Of a stretch of DNA of 64,000 nt, positions 52,086 through 63,987 are shown in pieces. The notes below the pieces were generated by a model, which saw only the letters and a list, made by a program, of their open reading frames with translations, did not search any database and was not told where the DNA came from. Source of the stretch: Cliona cf. orientalis. Lineage: Eukaryota; Porifera; Demospongiae; Clionaida; Clionaidae. Both the position numbers and the translations under genes were made by a program. How positions within the stretch are numbered: the first letter of the stretch is position 1; every line of letters begins with the position of its first letter. The DNA lies in assembly GCA_963930775.1 (NCBI GenBank), contig OZ005696.1, positions 4,030,001 to 4,094,000 of the forward strand, in the 5' to 3' direction.

Positions 52086-55000
52086 TAACTCTGTAACTGC
52101 TACATACTTCGTTTGCGAGTCTCAAACTCGTGTTATATGATTCCTTACGGCGTTTCAAAGCCATGTATTGTGTGGATTTCGCTGAAAACGCTTTGTTCTC
52201 CAGTTCTGGCGACATTTACTCAGGACCGCTACCTTCCACCATAGGACCATCCTTCCAAGCACCTTGGCAGCTTTTCGATGGACAGAATGAACAATAGTAG
52301 ACTTCTTTCAAGGTACAAACTAAGTAGTTCCAGCTACAACTCCTGTAAAGCTACTGCCTGCCTGCCAATAGTCAGCGAAGTATAAACTGCTTAGCTTCTT
52401 GACTTCAAGCCACACCCAATGGACTTGTCTCTATTTACACGCAAGTCATGCTACCATATACATTGTCTAGCCAGCTGTTTTTCATTTGAAAGGCTTCCCA
52501 GCAGCTGTTTAACAGTACTAATATGAATGTGCTTATAGCCTTGTACCCAGGCCCTTGGAGGGTACAAGGCTAACACCTTTGGTTCTCCACCACCCAGTTC
52601 ACATGCAACACTTTCTGCACGGTGCAGAATTATTGTATTTTGTGATTTGATTATGCCTCCAGCCTGCAAGCAGTGTCCTAAATATTGTTCCATGGCAGAA
52701 ATCTGTGTGTGTGTGTGTGTGACTTCCAGTTTATTCCACTGGCCTAAGGAAAGCAAGAGAATGAGCAATAGCATCATTGAGAATCAGCAGATGAGATTGC
52801 ATTGAGGCTAGCCTCACAAACAGCACCAGAAAACCACAAAAGTGAGCCTACACAGAATACAGCTTAGTCTTAGACTAGTCACTAGACCAGAGATGAGATA
52901 AGGCCTTTATACTCCACCGGGAGTCCAAACTGGTACGACACCCTGGCCTCAACTTGAAATTGAGAAGCAGGGCACTCCGATCAATGTAGTTATCATTGCC
53001 AGCTTGTACTAGTGAGCTACGTGCAACAAGTGCCATGCAACGCGCCGAGGGTTTTGGGCTCTAGAGAGCTCTAGTTATTATAGTTTTAAGACCTTGATAA
53101 TTATTGATACATTTTAGGAGCATTATAGGGCATGTTTGCAAGCATTAAAGAAATGAATTATAGGTAGGGAAAAAAAGAATTATCTATACACTCTAGGGGG
53201 CTTACCTGTATTCTCTTTACTTCATCAGTATAGTCTGAAGGGTATATCTGACCCCTAGATTTTAATTTAATTTTGCCGTGTGGGGTAAAGTAATCAGTCG
53301 TATCGTCATCGTCGTAGTTGTTAGCAGAAAAATCGCCGTATCTCGAGGTCTAGGCACCTGAGCGACTGGTAAGCACAATGAATCAGTCGCGTTTGGTGAA
53401 GAACGATATTCAGTGTGCTTCGAATCGAGGGATATGGTCCACAAACGTCACAAATAGTGCCTTTTTGTTAGCCTTCGTAACCATGCCTATCGACAGTGCC
53501 CACTCAATGCATTATGCATACAGCTAGGCCTTGTGCTTTTTGCTCATGCACATAACATTGAATAATTATGGACTGGTAAAGGTCGTCAATAATGCTAGTG
53601 GTACACGTTTGGCTGGTGGCTATCTGCAGACTGGAATGCAAAGCCCCAATGAATCAGAATATAAGATACCTATATTTACCTAATCTAGATCTGGTACAGA
53701 GAGAGATTCAGTGATGTTTTGGCTGATATCACCAAGAGTCCTATACATACTGTATTATACAACCAGGGGCTTATGGGGTCTATAAGTCCTTGATGCAACC
53801 AAGCAACAACAAAAGCAGACCTATAGATTGCGCAATGTGCGTGTGGCCCGGGTATGTGGTCTATAGAGCTCTAGTTGTCCTATGCATCTATATTCATCTA
53901 TATTAGGTACTGTATGTGTAACGGGATGTTAGACTTGAGGTTGTGTCAGTACGTGTATAAACCATTGCCACATATTTGCATGGCTGCTTTAATTTGTTGT
54001 GTGGAGGTTGTATATAGGGTAGTATATGCACTATAAATATTATTGCTATAATTGTGTCCTGAGGGGTAAAAATTTAATTTTAGTTACTCGTTAATGGGGG
54101 CATCACGATGCATATAATAGCCCAATGTCACGAGTGGGAGATAAGTTCATGGCAAGCTACATGTATACCAGTGCACAAATCCCTTAGACAGACCACTACA
54201 TTCTCCTGTAGACATCTAAGTAAATGGGTGTGGTCATGGCGATCCTGTACCTATTTGGGAACGACCCTTTACCTATTCAAATAAAAACAAACCCCAAGAC
54301 ACAGATTAGATTTATCAGGAAAATCCCTCTCAGACACCAATCAACTTCGTCCATAGGGGTGTATCCATATAATACATAATGGAATAGCCCATTCCAATAA
54401 TTATTAGCTATTATGAAAAGATACACCCATACCTAGGCTGTGCCTGCCATAGGAATTTAATTAGTATACCTATTCTTTCACATTGAGCATGTTGCCCATA
54501 TTGTGTCACTGTGTACACTACAAACTAAATATTAACTGTTTATCGTCAATTTTGCATGCGGGTGGGCGGTCATTATTCAGATTTCAAACTACAGTGCTAC
54601 AGAGCAAAAGAGTAGATTTTTTTCTACTTTGCATGCACACTTATTTTGACCTACAATGTATAGAAATAGCACTTTTAGCTGCAGTACTGGTGTGCAAAGC
54701 ATCAAACAAACCTCGCTTTGTAACAGAAGCTATGACAAACGATGACGTTGGTCTGGTATCACGTGCGCTATGCATAGCAATACAAACGATCAAAAAGTGC
54801 ATGATCGAAGGCTATGGACGAGTTGAGGTAAGTTTCTGAAGGTAGAGAATCACTCTGGTATATCTGCTTCTACACAGTAATACCGTACGTAGCTAGCACG
54901 AGCGACTGTCGGACCGCCTAGTCAAGCGGTAGCTATCAACCCCACAAAAATAATATGGAGCATTAAAAAGGCTTTTAGGCTGCTTATCGTTACTATCTTA

Positions 55001-58000
55001 CCTCCCTTCAACGCCTCAGAAGCGAAGCGCTCCACGCGTTGAATGCTAAGAACTCGGTTCTCGCTGCCTCTCGTTCTTAGCTCGCCAGTGGGTGTGGTCA
55101 ATGTAAACGTCACTATTGTATATACGTGCGTTGGGCATACGTCATCAAGGCAGACTTCGACCTATCTGGAGCAACCGGCGGAAATATTTGCTTCCGGATT
55201 GGGCGTTTCCTGCAACATATTTGCAGTTTCACATATACACTAGTATTGTTAATGCATAAGGATGCATAGAGTACAATATTGACTCTTAACTAAAGCTTTC
55301 ATGCAAGATTCTGTGCCTAACGTAAACGGACCATATTTTAGGCTATTTTGGTGAATATCTCCATGACTCTTTGTAGTTAAGACTTCTTATTTGGCACAAA
55401 GATGTATCTAGTTGGTGCCTATTTTCAATTCAAATCATTGTTCTTAACTATAATCCAATCCCGTGAAACTGTGCCTATCATAAGAATCGGAAATTTTTGG
55501 CCATTCTTGCATGCTGAAGCCATATAGAAGATGATATCAGCTTTCCACTGCATATGTAGATAGTCCATCGATTGACCTAACTGGGTATCAAATCAAATAA
55601 AGATACTTGCAAGTTTAACCACAAAACACTGCAAAAACCACATGGTGGTAAAAATCTACTCTCTTGCTCTGTAGCACTGTATAGTAAAAGAGTGCACTCG
55701 AGGGGGTGGGACTAAAGTGCCATAATTTTATAGTTGCTGTATATAATCTGAAATCTGAAATTTTTTTGAAAATCCATGCGGGCGGTGATGATAAACTGCG
55801 AATTCAGTTTGCCTGACCTTAACACTGGAAGGGCCAATACAAGACAGTGGCTGCCATATAACTATAACATAATATTATATGCCACCCTCTGATGGTGTTC
55901 TACACACCAATACCTATGTTTACTTGACTACATCAGTCATGGAGTCTAGCTTGGAAGTTTATAGCTATTAATTTTGCTGCAGAATTTGTAGGGCTTGTAT
56001 ATATAGACCCTATAAGCCCCTGGGAAGCATACCGTACTGTTGCAGGATATGTAGCTAGCTTTGAATTCAGTCACAGTCATAGTACTAGTCATAGGTGTAT
56101 GGGGAATCCATGCTCTATGTATGACTTCTTCAAGCTGTAACTCAATAGATACGAAGCAGATTTTTGTGTAGAGCAAACACCTTGATTTCGATATGGCAAC
56201 CAGCATATTATTTTGTGGTAACAGATTGACTGTGTTTCACTTCCAGTCAACAAATTGACTATGTATCACTTCCAGTGTATGTGTGCCAAGGGTTAGATAA
56301 TATTATTCTACCATGAAGATGCCAACCAATTGTCGTTAAAAAATGTAAACATTTTTCAATATCTGAATTGAATGAATGTTCATATAGCCAGGTTTCACAA
56401 AATTATAGTAATGGACAGGGTATTACAGTTCAATTAAGGGCTGACAATCATAGTGAGCTAACCCACAAATATTGAATTAGCCCCCCCCCCCCCCCCCCCC
56501 GAATCTTGAAAATATTGTGTTTCACTGAGGTACAGAAAATTAACATTTCTGAAACTTGAATGCAGTAACTTGGTAGAGTATATACAATGTATGATTTTTA
56601 GTCCATTTTTGGGCTTTTTGGACAATTCCCCACATTTAATTTGGGGTTATCCCACTATGGTTCTCGGCTAACTACCGTAATTTGTGAAATTTTCGTTGTT
56701 AAAAACTTTTCGTCTTGCATAAAGTGACGAAAATAGTTTACTTTTACTAACTTATAGTGAATATATGGTGTGTGCTTGAAGTTGACGAAAATATTGTTAC
56801 ACGAAAATTTCTAACAAAATTTTGTGAACAAAATTAGTCATTTCTGAATTATTAATTTATGTAGATTCTGGAATAATTGATGAGAAGGCATCAACTACAG
56901 CCACCCCTACTAATATGGACTCAAATGGCGCATCCAATGATGGAAACACTCTTCATGGTAAATACTGAGGCTTAATTTGCCATTAAAGCTAGCAGTGCCT
57001 GAAACACTACCACTATAAGATATTATCATAGAGTCGGTAGACTCTATAAGTAGGGATGGCACGAATACTCCATTTATGTAATTATATGTAATACATTACA
57101 AGAATCCAAATATCTCAAAACAGGTAACTTTGTATAGTGGATGTGATACGTTATCCCTACAAATCTTGTTCGTGTACTTTTTGGCACTGCCATCCCTACT
57201 TCATCCTTCAATTTTATTCAATTGTTTTTTATACTTGTACATATTAGTAGTATCAAATTATTGCCCAAGAATACAATCCCAGGGCAGGGGCGGATACAGG
57301 GGGGGGTGCTTGGGGTGCTCAAGCACCGCCCCTTCAGCCAAGACAATGTACAGACTTCTATAGACATAGCTAGCTCTAGCACCCCCCCTTCTAGCCAAAA
57401 CCCTCGATCTGATATACATTTAGCTATAAAATCTGACTGATAAACCTGTCTGTAGATACAAAAACTCGAGTTCCACTGATTTCTCCACGTTTTCTGGTTG
57501 TTGCCTCGCTTCGCGGCAATTAAGTGGGTGTGGTTTCGTAAAAGGGGCGTGGCTAAAAAATTTCGCACGCACTTCGTGCGCAAATCTTCAATTTAGCACC
57601 CCCCTTATTGGAGGCTCTGGATCCGTCCCTGCAGGGAGTCTAAAAATATATTATTTAATGCCAAAATTCTTGCGGGTGGTCCTCAGAGATAGTAAATGAA
57701 AATATAGCCTTGCCCCCCCCCCCTTATTTAATGTATGCTGGTCCCCCCTTCCCCCACAAGGGAAACTTGAATCACCAAGCCTAGCTACCTTTGTATTGCA
57801 TGAACAAAATAATATTATATTATTACTTATCAACAAGAAGATAGTAAAGTTCGCAATTCTGGCTACAGTAGGTGACCATGTCAGCCCCCCCACAGCATCA
57901 CCATGCTATCTACACATTCTGATCCCTCCTCCCTCTCTATCATTCATACACAAATCGAGTACAATATCCTTAAGACACATGTGCCAAGGGTTAACCATAG

Positions 58001-60005
58001 TATGTAAGTTTCATCATAATTGCCTCATAATCACAATAATCTAAAAGGTAATTTCTGATCATTTTAGCTGCCTGATGTATATGACTATACATGTGTGTGT
58101 ATTAAATTTTAACCATGTTCAAAATTTATTTATCATGCAGGTCGGATAACAAATTTGGAGCTAGAGATTGGCACAATAAAGACACAATTAGAGGAAATTT
58201 TACACCACATAAGGAACACACTGAGTAAGAGTGAACTGGACCGGGATGTTGATGACGAGCTGGACAGTCTGTTGTCATCATTTACTCTTGAACAGGAGTT
58301 GGAAGATCCTTTGGCCAAAAAACATCAGCATATCCAACACTATACTGGGATTATCGCACCACATATCCCTTCCAGTGTCCCTCGGCCGAGATCCTTGAGT
58401 GTACCCCCTAGCTTTCGCTTGATGAATCCTAGTCAGGCAGGGATGAATCTTCCCTTCTTATCCCCCACGACCAGCACTCCACTGTCCCCACTATCTCAGA
58501 TTCATGGCGAACCGTCTGTGCTATCTGGGGCCTGCTCATCCCAGTCTCTCTCAATACCACCACAACCAGCACATATACAACAGCCTCCTGATCAGCAGCA
58601 GCAACAGTCTGGTCAGCTCCTCCAGCCGCAACAGCCTCCCGATCAGCCGCAGCAACAGCCCGGTCAGCAGCAACAGCAGCAGCAGCCTCCCGATCAGTTC
58701 CTCCAGCCCCAACAGCCCGGTCAACTCCTCCAGCCACAGCAGCCCGATCAGCTCCTCCAGCCGCAACTGTTACAGCCCGGTCAGCAGCAGCAACAGCAGC
58801 AGCAGCCTCCCGATCAGTTCCTCCAGCCCCAACAGCCCAGTCAACTCCTCCAGCCACAGCAGCCCGATCAGCTCCTCCAGCCGCAACTGTTACAGCCCGG
58901 TCAGCAGCAACAGCAGCAGCAGCCTCCCGATCAGTTCCTCCAGCCCCAACTGCCCGGTCAACTCCTCCAGCCGCAGCAGCCCGATCTGCAGCAGCAGCAG
59001 CCCAATCAGCTCCTCCAGCCCAGTCAGCAGCAGCAGCCCAATCAGCTCCTCCAGCAGCAGCAGCCCAATCAGGTCCTCCAGCCTCAACAACCCGATCAGC
59101 TCCTCCAGCAGCAGCAGCCCGTTCAGCAGCCCATTCAGCAGCAGCGGCAGCAGCAGCCCAGTCAGCTTCTCCAGCCACAACAGCCCAATCAGCAGCAGCC
59201 CGATCAGCTCCTCCACCCCCAACAATCCGGTCAACTCCTCCAGCCGCAACAGCCTGATCAGCTTATCCAGCCACAACAGCCCAGTCAGCAGCAGCAACAG
59301 CCCAGTCAGCTCCTCCAGCCGCAACAGCCCAATCAGCTCCTCCAACTGCAACAGCCCGGTCAGCTTCCCCAGCCACAACAGCAGCAGCAACAGCCAGGTC
59401 AGCTCCTCCAGCCGCAACAGCCTCCCGATCGGCCGCAGCAACAGCTCGGTCAGCTCCTACAGCCGCAACAGCCTCCCGATCGGCCGCAGCAACAGCTCGG
59501 TCAGCTCCTACAGCCGCAACAGCCTCCCGATCAGCCGCAGCAACAGCTCGGTCAGCTCCTACAGCCGCAACAGCCTCCCGATCAGCCGCAGCAACAACCC
59601 GGTCAGCTCCTACAGCCACAACCATTGCCCAGATATCAGGTATTGCCTGGGCTACGTCAGGCACCTAATCCTCAACCCAACTTACTGCAGCCTGCACAGT
59701 TTACTTTATCCATGCCCAATGTTCTTGTACACATCCAAAACAGAGACTACGGAAGAATCGCAGTAGCCCTAGCACGATATACCTACTATGGACGGGATGT
59801 GATGCGGCAATCAACCATCACTGGTAGTGAGGGAACCAGGATGTTGGACCCTGTGGCAATGGTAGCCTTGAGGAGTGACATACAGCGGCTGTTTACTGAA
59901 CTATCTGAAACGGAATTTGAGCTCACATGGCGAAAAAGTTGCCTGAATGCAATTGCTGCAGCTTGTAGGCACCTGCGATATTACAAACGCAAAAGGGATC
60001 TGTAG
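46998..60005 (+). CDS. Gln/Pro-rich protein with a C-terminal BEN domain
   Basis: Four exons join in phase: 46998-47277, 47424-47468, 56865-56957 and 58141-60005. They give 760 residues. The ATG at 46998 has G at -3 and +4. Residues 1-60 form a small fold of the form KVYLQDILTVNG..VIPGDIITVRG, loosely like an S4-type RNA-binding hairpin. A KKRK nuclear-localisation-type motif ends exon 1. Residues 141-185 are predicted coiled coil (LELEIGTIKTQLEEIL). About 280-636 is QPDQLLQPQQP-type low complexity. Residues 678-760 (FGRDV-like YYGRDVMRQSTITG, LDPVAMVALRSDIQRLF, WRKSCLNAIAAACRHLR) match the BEN pattern. BEN domains bind DNA or chromatin partners, so a nuclear regulator is inferred. The 9.4-kb intron means the exon 2-3 link rests on phase alone. 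Confidence 0.75.
47620..47870 (+). repeat. Minisatellite in the large BEN-gene intron
   Basis: Three to four diverged units of GGGAGGGGCTGGGAGGTC plus GCGAATGGTTAGCAGGGTTA, about 65 bp. It is the inverted partner of 45590-45720, so the two arrays flank BEN exons 1 and 2. Confidence 0.75.
47911..48005 (+). repeat. tRNA-derived SINE head or tRNA pseudogene
   Basis: A box-like TGGCCGAGTGCTGGG at about 47919 and B box GGGTTCGAATC at 47960-47970 are spaced as in Ser/Leu-type tRNA. ACGGTT at the start and GCCGT at the end could pair for 5 bp. T-runs that could end Pol III transcripts follow. There is no good anticodon arm, so it is not a working tRNA. Confidence 0.5.
48406..48427 (+). repeat. Interstitial telomeric repeat (TTAGGG)3
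   Basis: Three exact TTAGGG units plus TTAG lie in the BEN-gene intron. TTAGGG is the common animal telomere motif. Confidence 0.85.
49183..49342. mobile_element. 160-bp MITE, TACTGTGCTTTGCAGGTCAG termini
   Basis: Begins TACTGTGCTTTGCAGGTCAG and ends CTGACTTGCAAAGCACAGTA, an inverted repeat of about 26 bp with few changes. It adjoins the duplicated 150-bp block, and the second copy of that block lacks it. Confidence 0.85.
49384..50014. mobile_element. 630-bp inverted-repeat element, GGGGCGAGC termini
   Basis: The left end GGGGCGAGCCTCCGCAAACC continues CCACACAAGT. The right end ACTTGTGTGGGGCTCGC continues TTCAGCTCGCCC. The ends are imperfect inverted repeats of about 30 bp. A TA microsatellite sits near 49934-49962. 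No coding capacity is recognised. Confidence 0.65.
51318..51420. repeat. Long palindrome with nested GAGGCGAAGCCGAG core
   Basis: The arms 51318-51351 and 51387-51420 pair with few mismatches (TTATGTATTAGAAGGA and complement). The loop holds a second hairpin, ATTGCACGAGGCGAAGCCGAGTGCAAT in pieces. The architecture matches 19478-19599. A further ATAATTGCACACTTA palindrome lies at about 51925-51960 and may mark the far end of the same element. Confidence 0.8.
52008..53065. repeat. Repeat bounded by AACCCTCGGCGC / GCGCCGAGGGTT
   Basis: Left end TTAACCCTCGGCGCATGCGC, right end GCGCCGAGGGTTTTGGGC. A TCTG microsatellite (about 52056-52085) follows the left end. The left head recurs at about 27225-27330. 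A CTCTAGAGAGCTCTAG palindrome adjoins the right end. No coding region recognised. Confidence 0.5.
53272..53880 (-). repeat. Reverse copy of the CGCATGCGC-ended repeat family, longest copy
   Basis: Matches 18950-19338 on the other strand over its first 370 bp. It continues with sequence shared with 26970-27240 (CAAAGCCCCAATG, AACCA.GGGCTTA, CTATAGAGCTCTAGTTG). This suggests the full family is at least 600 bp and that the other copies are truncated. Confidence 0.7.
53881..56672. other. Intronic sequence with one unassigned open frame
   Basis: Part of the large BEN-gene intron. 54729-54830 could be an exon (MTNDDVGLVSRALCIAIQ, ending GRVE before GTAAGT), but its partner exons are not found. Related sequence in inverted form near 54545-54620 and 55640-55700 (TACAGTGCTACAGAGCAA and complement) suggests transposon context. 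A 20-C run lies at 56481-56500. A TACCGTAATTTG terminus begins at 56673. Confidence 0.4.
57285..57631. mobile_element. Non-autonomous element with CAGGGGCGGAT.CAG termini
   Basis: Begins CAGGGGCGGATACAGG and ends CTGGATCCGTCCCTG. CAGGG borders both sides, but because it repeats the terminus the duplication is ambiguous. It lies in the intron before BEN exon 4. The truncated copy at 27372-27645 is in the opposite orientation. Confidence 0.7.
58560..59632 (+). repeat. CAG-rich coding low-complexity tract
   Basis: Encodes the Gln/Pro/Leu-rich middle of the BEN protein. Near-identical 100-140 bp blocks recur (58655-58780 and 58775-58900), as do 60-bp blocks at 59400-59620, showing recent internal duplication. 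All frames are open, so the Ser-rich and Ala-rich frames here are by-products. Confidence 0.9.
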
Positions 60006-61706
60006 GCTGTGTAGCAGTGTATATGTTGGCTTCTTCATGATTGTATAATAATATATTCAACTCAATATTGTGCAACATTGTACAACATTGTAATACACGA
60101 TTACTTCGGCATGGTTGCCATCAGTACAGTCCCGGTGCCACGATCCAAATTTCGATCACACCCATGATTTTGTTTGTTAGAGAATTTTGAGGTGGGTGTG
60201 GCACATGTGTAAGAGCAGCCTGTATGCCAGCATCTAGCTATAGGCTACTATAATTATACTACATAATCCATGATGCTCATGCCAGATGTGCACTTCTTGA
60301 CCGTAACTTAGCTATTTGCTTATCACACTAAAGGATTATGAGATGGATATACCTTTTTGTGAGACAGTGTCAATGTGTTTTAGAGTACAAGGTAGACTAT
60401 AGCTGGTATGTATACAAGAATTATGCAAGGTAAATTTATGAATCTTGTGTCATCAAAAAGTTGAATAATATAAGTTCATGATCCATGACATTGAAATTAG
60501 CTAAGCAGATGAGTAGCTATACAGGTTATATCCTGGGTGCATGGGGTGTGGTTTGTTTCGGAGTTCTTGTAGCCCTGCAATTCAAATTATTTATATATTA
60601 TAGTAACCAGATATTATATAGATTGGAGTATAGCTAATACACTGTTGCGGAAAAGTTGTGTGTGATATAGCTAATATAATTACAGTGGAACCTCTTCATA
60701 ACAGACAAGTTGGTCCGACAGGTGCATACGTAGTATTGACTTGTGATCTGTATGATTTATGGTACAAACTTTATATGTGGGCTCCACTTCAACTCTGGCT
60801 AACGGGATCACTGACGCCTAATTCTGTCCTATAGCTATTATTTTTTGACAGGAAATGAACTACATGTAACAAGGCTACTTAGTGTGTATAAATAAAAACA
60901 AAAATAAGTGGACGCAGTGTATATCGAGTAGATGTAGCTACAATTTACAAAAGTAGGATACAAGGAGATTGATAAATACAACAGTCAGTCATGAGTGGGA
61001 ACCTTGCCCATATAGCTGTTATTCACTTTTACCTCAGCTGCAATCACGCTACTGCTGAATTTTCAAGAAGTGCATACGTATACTTTTGCGGCTGGCTAGT
61101 CTCGCCCCATCCCCCAGACCCAACCCGGATCCGGACCCGGACCCCATACGACCTCGAGCTCGGGCAATACTGGGGCCCAGAGCACCTGATTGTAATGCGC
61201 ATGCGCAAAAGGGGGTTACAGTGGTGGGCGTGGCCACCGATAACTCGCTATATTTGTGATATTTGTAATTAAAACTTGCTAGATGGCAATCTGCAACAAG
61301 AGACAAGGCCATTGGTATACTTTTGGGGCACTTTCTGATTAAGTGACCACGCCCCCCTATTATGACCTTAATATAGTTACTCTCTCTACAACACTAACAG
61401 TGTTGCAGGGTTAGCTTGCAAATTTGCAACTTGTAGATTAGTCACGACAATAAATCTCACAGCGCCAAGGATTTGGCACCAATGGTGTTCATTTTATTCA
61501 TGCGCAAGGGGCTGGCACCCAGACTACCTAGAAGAATCAAATTAAGGATGGAGCCTTGACACGATACCTAAGACTAGTATAGTAGTAGAATCAGGTGGCA
61601 AATTATATCGCAAAATTTCAGCAGCATTAATTTTAAAACAGTAATGCATGCATACAATAACATCATAATAATTATTATAGCATAGTCATTATACTGATGT
61701 CAATGT
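60006..61706. other. Intergenic between convergent genes
   Basis: Contains the 3' UTRs of the BEN gene and of the TIL-module gene. A single TACAGTGGAACCTCT end lies at about 60683. A GC-rich patch occurs at 61100-61210 (CCCGGATCCGGACCCGG). No gene recognised. Confidence 0.5.
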
Positions 61707-63987
61707 TTATCCTCGCAAAGGACAAGGATAGCGGTAACATCTGAAATTCTTCTCTGTTTTGTGACTTCGATATGGCTGCAGATAAAATAACTATAGCACA
61801 ATAATTAGGGCACAAGTTATCAACGAGACAGTAATGAATGTAGTCTCATGGCTTTCCACATACCTTTCCATACTTCCTCACATTGGCTCTGGCAACACAG
61901 TAAGCCCACTTCTTCAAACAGTATCGACTAGAAACAGGTGCTCCACATGTACGACAACTTCCAGGAAGTGGGTGAGGCCTCTTGGAATAATAACATGCAG
62001 GACAATAGGTCACTTGACAGGATCCAGTGCAGCCAGGGATTTCACGAGGACCAGGACTGCATGTAAATTAGATAGCAATAATAAAATTATAACTATTGTA
62101 CGACAATTTATCAAGTGCTATGAACTCAATATAAAGTTATGCAATACCGTATACATTCTAATTACAGCGCCGTGGACCCTAATTTAAGCGCAACTTGGAG
62201 GTTAACAACAATTATATCACTCTAAATATAATGCCAGCTCAGTGCAGCACTAAATTAAAGTGGTGCTTGAATACACGAACTACGCCACCAAAGCTCACCT
62301 CGAAATCGCCAGATAGCATACAAAAGTTATAACTCCAGAATTTCATTCTAATTAGTAAGCACCACCCTAATTTAAGCCCCACCAGACACGTAAGTGTAAT
62401 TTTGCATTCTAATTTAAGTGCCAAACCGTGTCCTAAATTAATTTTTTTGGCACCATAATTAGAATGGATACGGTACGTAGCTCTTCCTTTTGCAAAACCC
62501 AAGCAGATACTGGGGTGGTTTCTCCAGTAGTGGGATTAGCCCACATTGTTGACCCAAACAATTTCTATACTTCCTCTGTACGGCACATCAATCCTCTATG
62601 CTGTCTGCTGCCAAAATTGGCTACCGCAGTCGCATAATAGTAATAATTATACCATCATTATTATTAATAATGTAATATTTCTCCCATAAAGACCTAATAA
62701 ACATGACTGTGTGTGCATGTGTAATACCAGCAGCTTACATTGAACAGATCGAGGATGGATTTCTCTTACAATATGCAGCACTGCACTTAGGTGGACAGCT
62801 TCCTTTAAAGAATATTAGCTAAACAATGATCACATGAATGTATGGTGCTCTCTTACCTGTACCAGGCAAAGGACATTTATCTGTATGGACACACGTGTTT
62901 GTGAGTTCATTAATGATAGTGCCCCTTGGGCACTCACAGCGAGGTACACATTGTTTGGTACAGATGGGATTGGGAGTGGTACAGTTGGGAGGGCAGGCTG
63001 ACCCACACTTGTTAAACACCTGACCCTTGACCGGGCAATCTAAGAGAATGAAGTTTGCAGCTTAGCTGCATGTGCTTGTTGCAAGGTGTGTTTTATATAA
63101 CTCACCGCATGTATCAGTGACCTCTTCACCATCTTCAAAGAACCTAGCGTTGCAGCCTCCACAGAAGTCAGATACACACTTGGCATTGGGGTGAGCTGGA
63201 CACTTAGCAAACTGACAGGGATCCACAAAGCAGTTGATAGGAGGTTTGTCAGGAGGACAGGTTGGGGGAGGAGCTGAGAAAACTATAGTTGGATGCAATA
63301 CTTCTTCACTGTTTAAATAACTTACGACAAGCAATTAGGGTACAAACGACACGATTAGACCTCAAGCATGTGCTGCAGGAAGGAATTACCAGTGGTTTCA
63401 TGATTCTTTTATGTTCGATGCTTTACCAAGTATTGCATCCGTCTCCAGCTGGAAAACTCTCTCCAACATTGTATATTTTATCATTGAACTTGCAGATGTC
63501 AGGAGGAGGGGTCACAACTGAACAATAAGTGGAGTACCACATTGTTTGGTGACAAACCTGCATTAATATTCTCATATTATACCTTTTGGGCAGCTTCTGA
63601 CAGGTACACATTTATTTGTGAGTTCATTGATGACAGTGCCCCTAGGGCACTCACAGCGAGGTACACATTGTTTGGTACAGATGGGATTGGGAGTGGTACA
63701 GTTGGGAGGGCAGGCTGACCCACACTCATTAAACACCTGACCCTTGACCGGACAATCTAAAAGAATGAAAGTATTGTAGCCTTTTTGCATATTAAAGTGT
63801 ACTTCGTTGTGTAACTCACCGCATGTATCAGTGACCTCTTCACTATCTTCAAAGAACCTAGCATTGCAGCCTCCACAGAAGTCAGACACACACTTGGCGT
63901 TGGGATGAGCTGGACACTTAGCAAACTGACAGGGATCCACAAAGCAGTTGACAGGAGGTTTGTCAGGAGGACAGGTTGGGGGAGGAG
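61707..63987 (-). CDS. Secreted Cys-rich protein with TIL modules (3' part, continues beyond window)
   Basis: Nine exons join in phase on the minus strand: 63987-63820, 63756-63583, 63517-63427, 63372-63326, 63273-63106, 63039-62857, 62802-62739, 62056-61864 and 61775-61707 (stop). They give 384 residues, open at the 5' end. The module order is: a DPC-CP-CVSDFCGGC module; a TIL domain (FNECGSACPPNC, VPRCECPRGTVINE); a short VWC-like module (CKFNDKIYNVGESF, GDGCNTCTC); the first two modules again; then a Cys-rich tail (SCPPKCSAAYC; CPACYYSKRP). TIL domains usually inhibit proteases or build extracellular proteins such as mucins and SCO-spondin. The signal peptide lies outside the window. The tail exons are single-copy, and the last intron but one carries a MITE. 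Confidence 0.85.
62145..62475. mobile_element. MITE with TACCGTATMCATTCTAATTA termini in a TIL-gene intron
   Basis: Begins TACCGTATACATTCTAATTA and ends TAATTAGAATGGATACGGTA. AATTTAAG.GC motifs recur inside in both directions. It lies in the 682-bp intron between exons 7 and 8 of the Cys-rich gene. It shares termini with the elements at 369-1311 and 44422-44745 but has a different body. Confidence 0.9.

Noticed and set aside
54483-54830. Possible exon ending GRVE before GTAAGT
   Set aside because: No partner exon with matching phase was found, and related inverted sequence nearby suggests transposon origin.
58504-59766. 420-codon Ser-rich frame and Ala-rich minus-strand frames over the CAG tract
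   Set aside because: They are other frames of a trinucleotide-rich repeat. The frame joined by phase to exons 1-3 and ending in the BEN-like region is the coding one.
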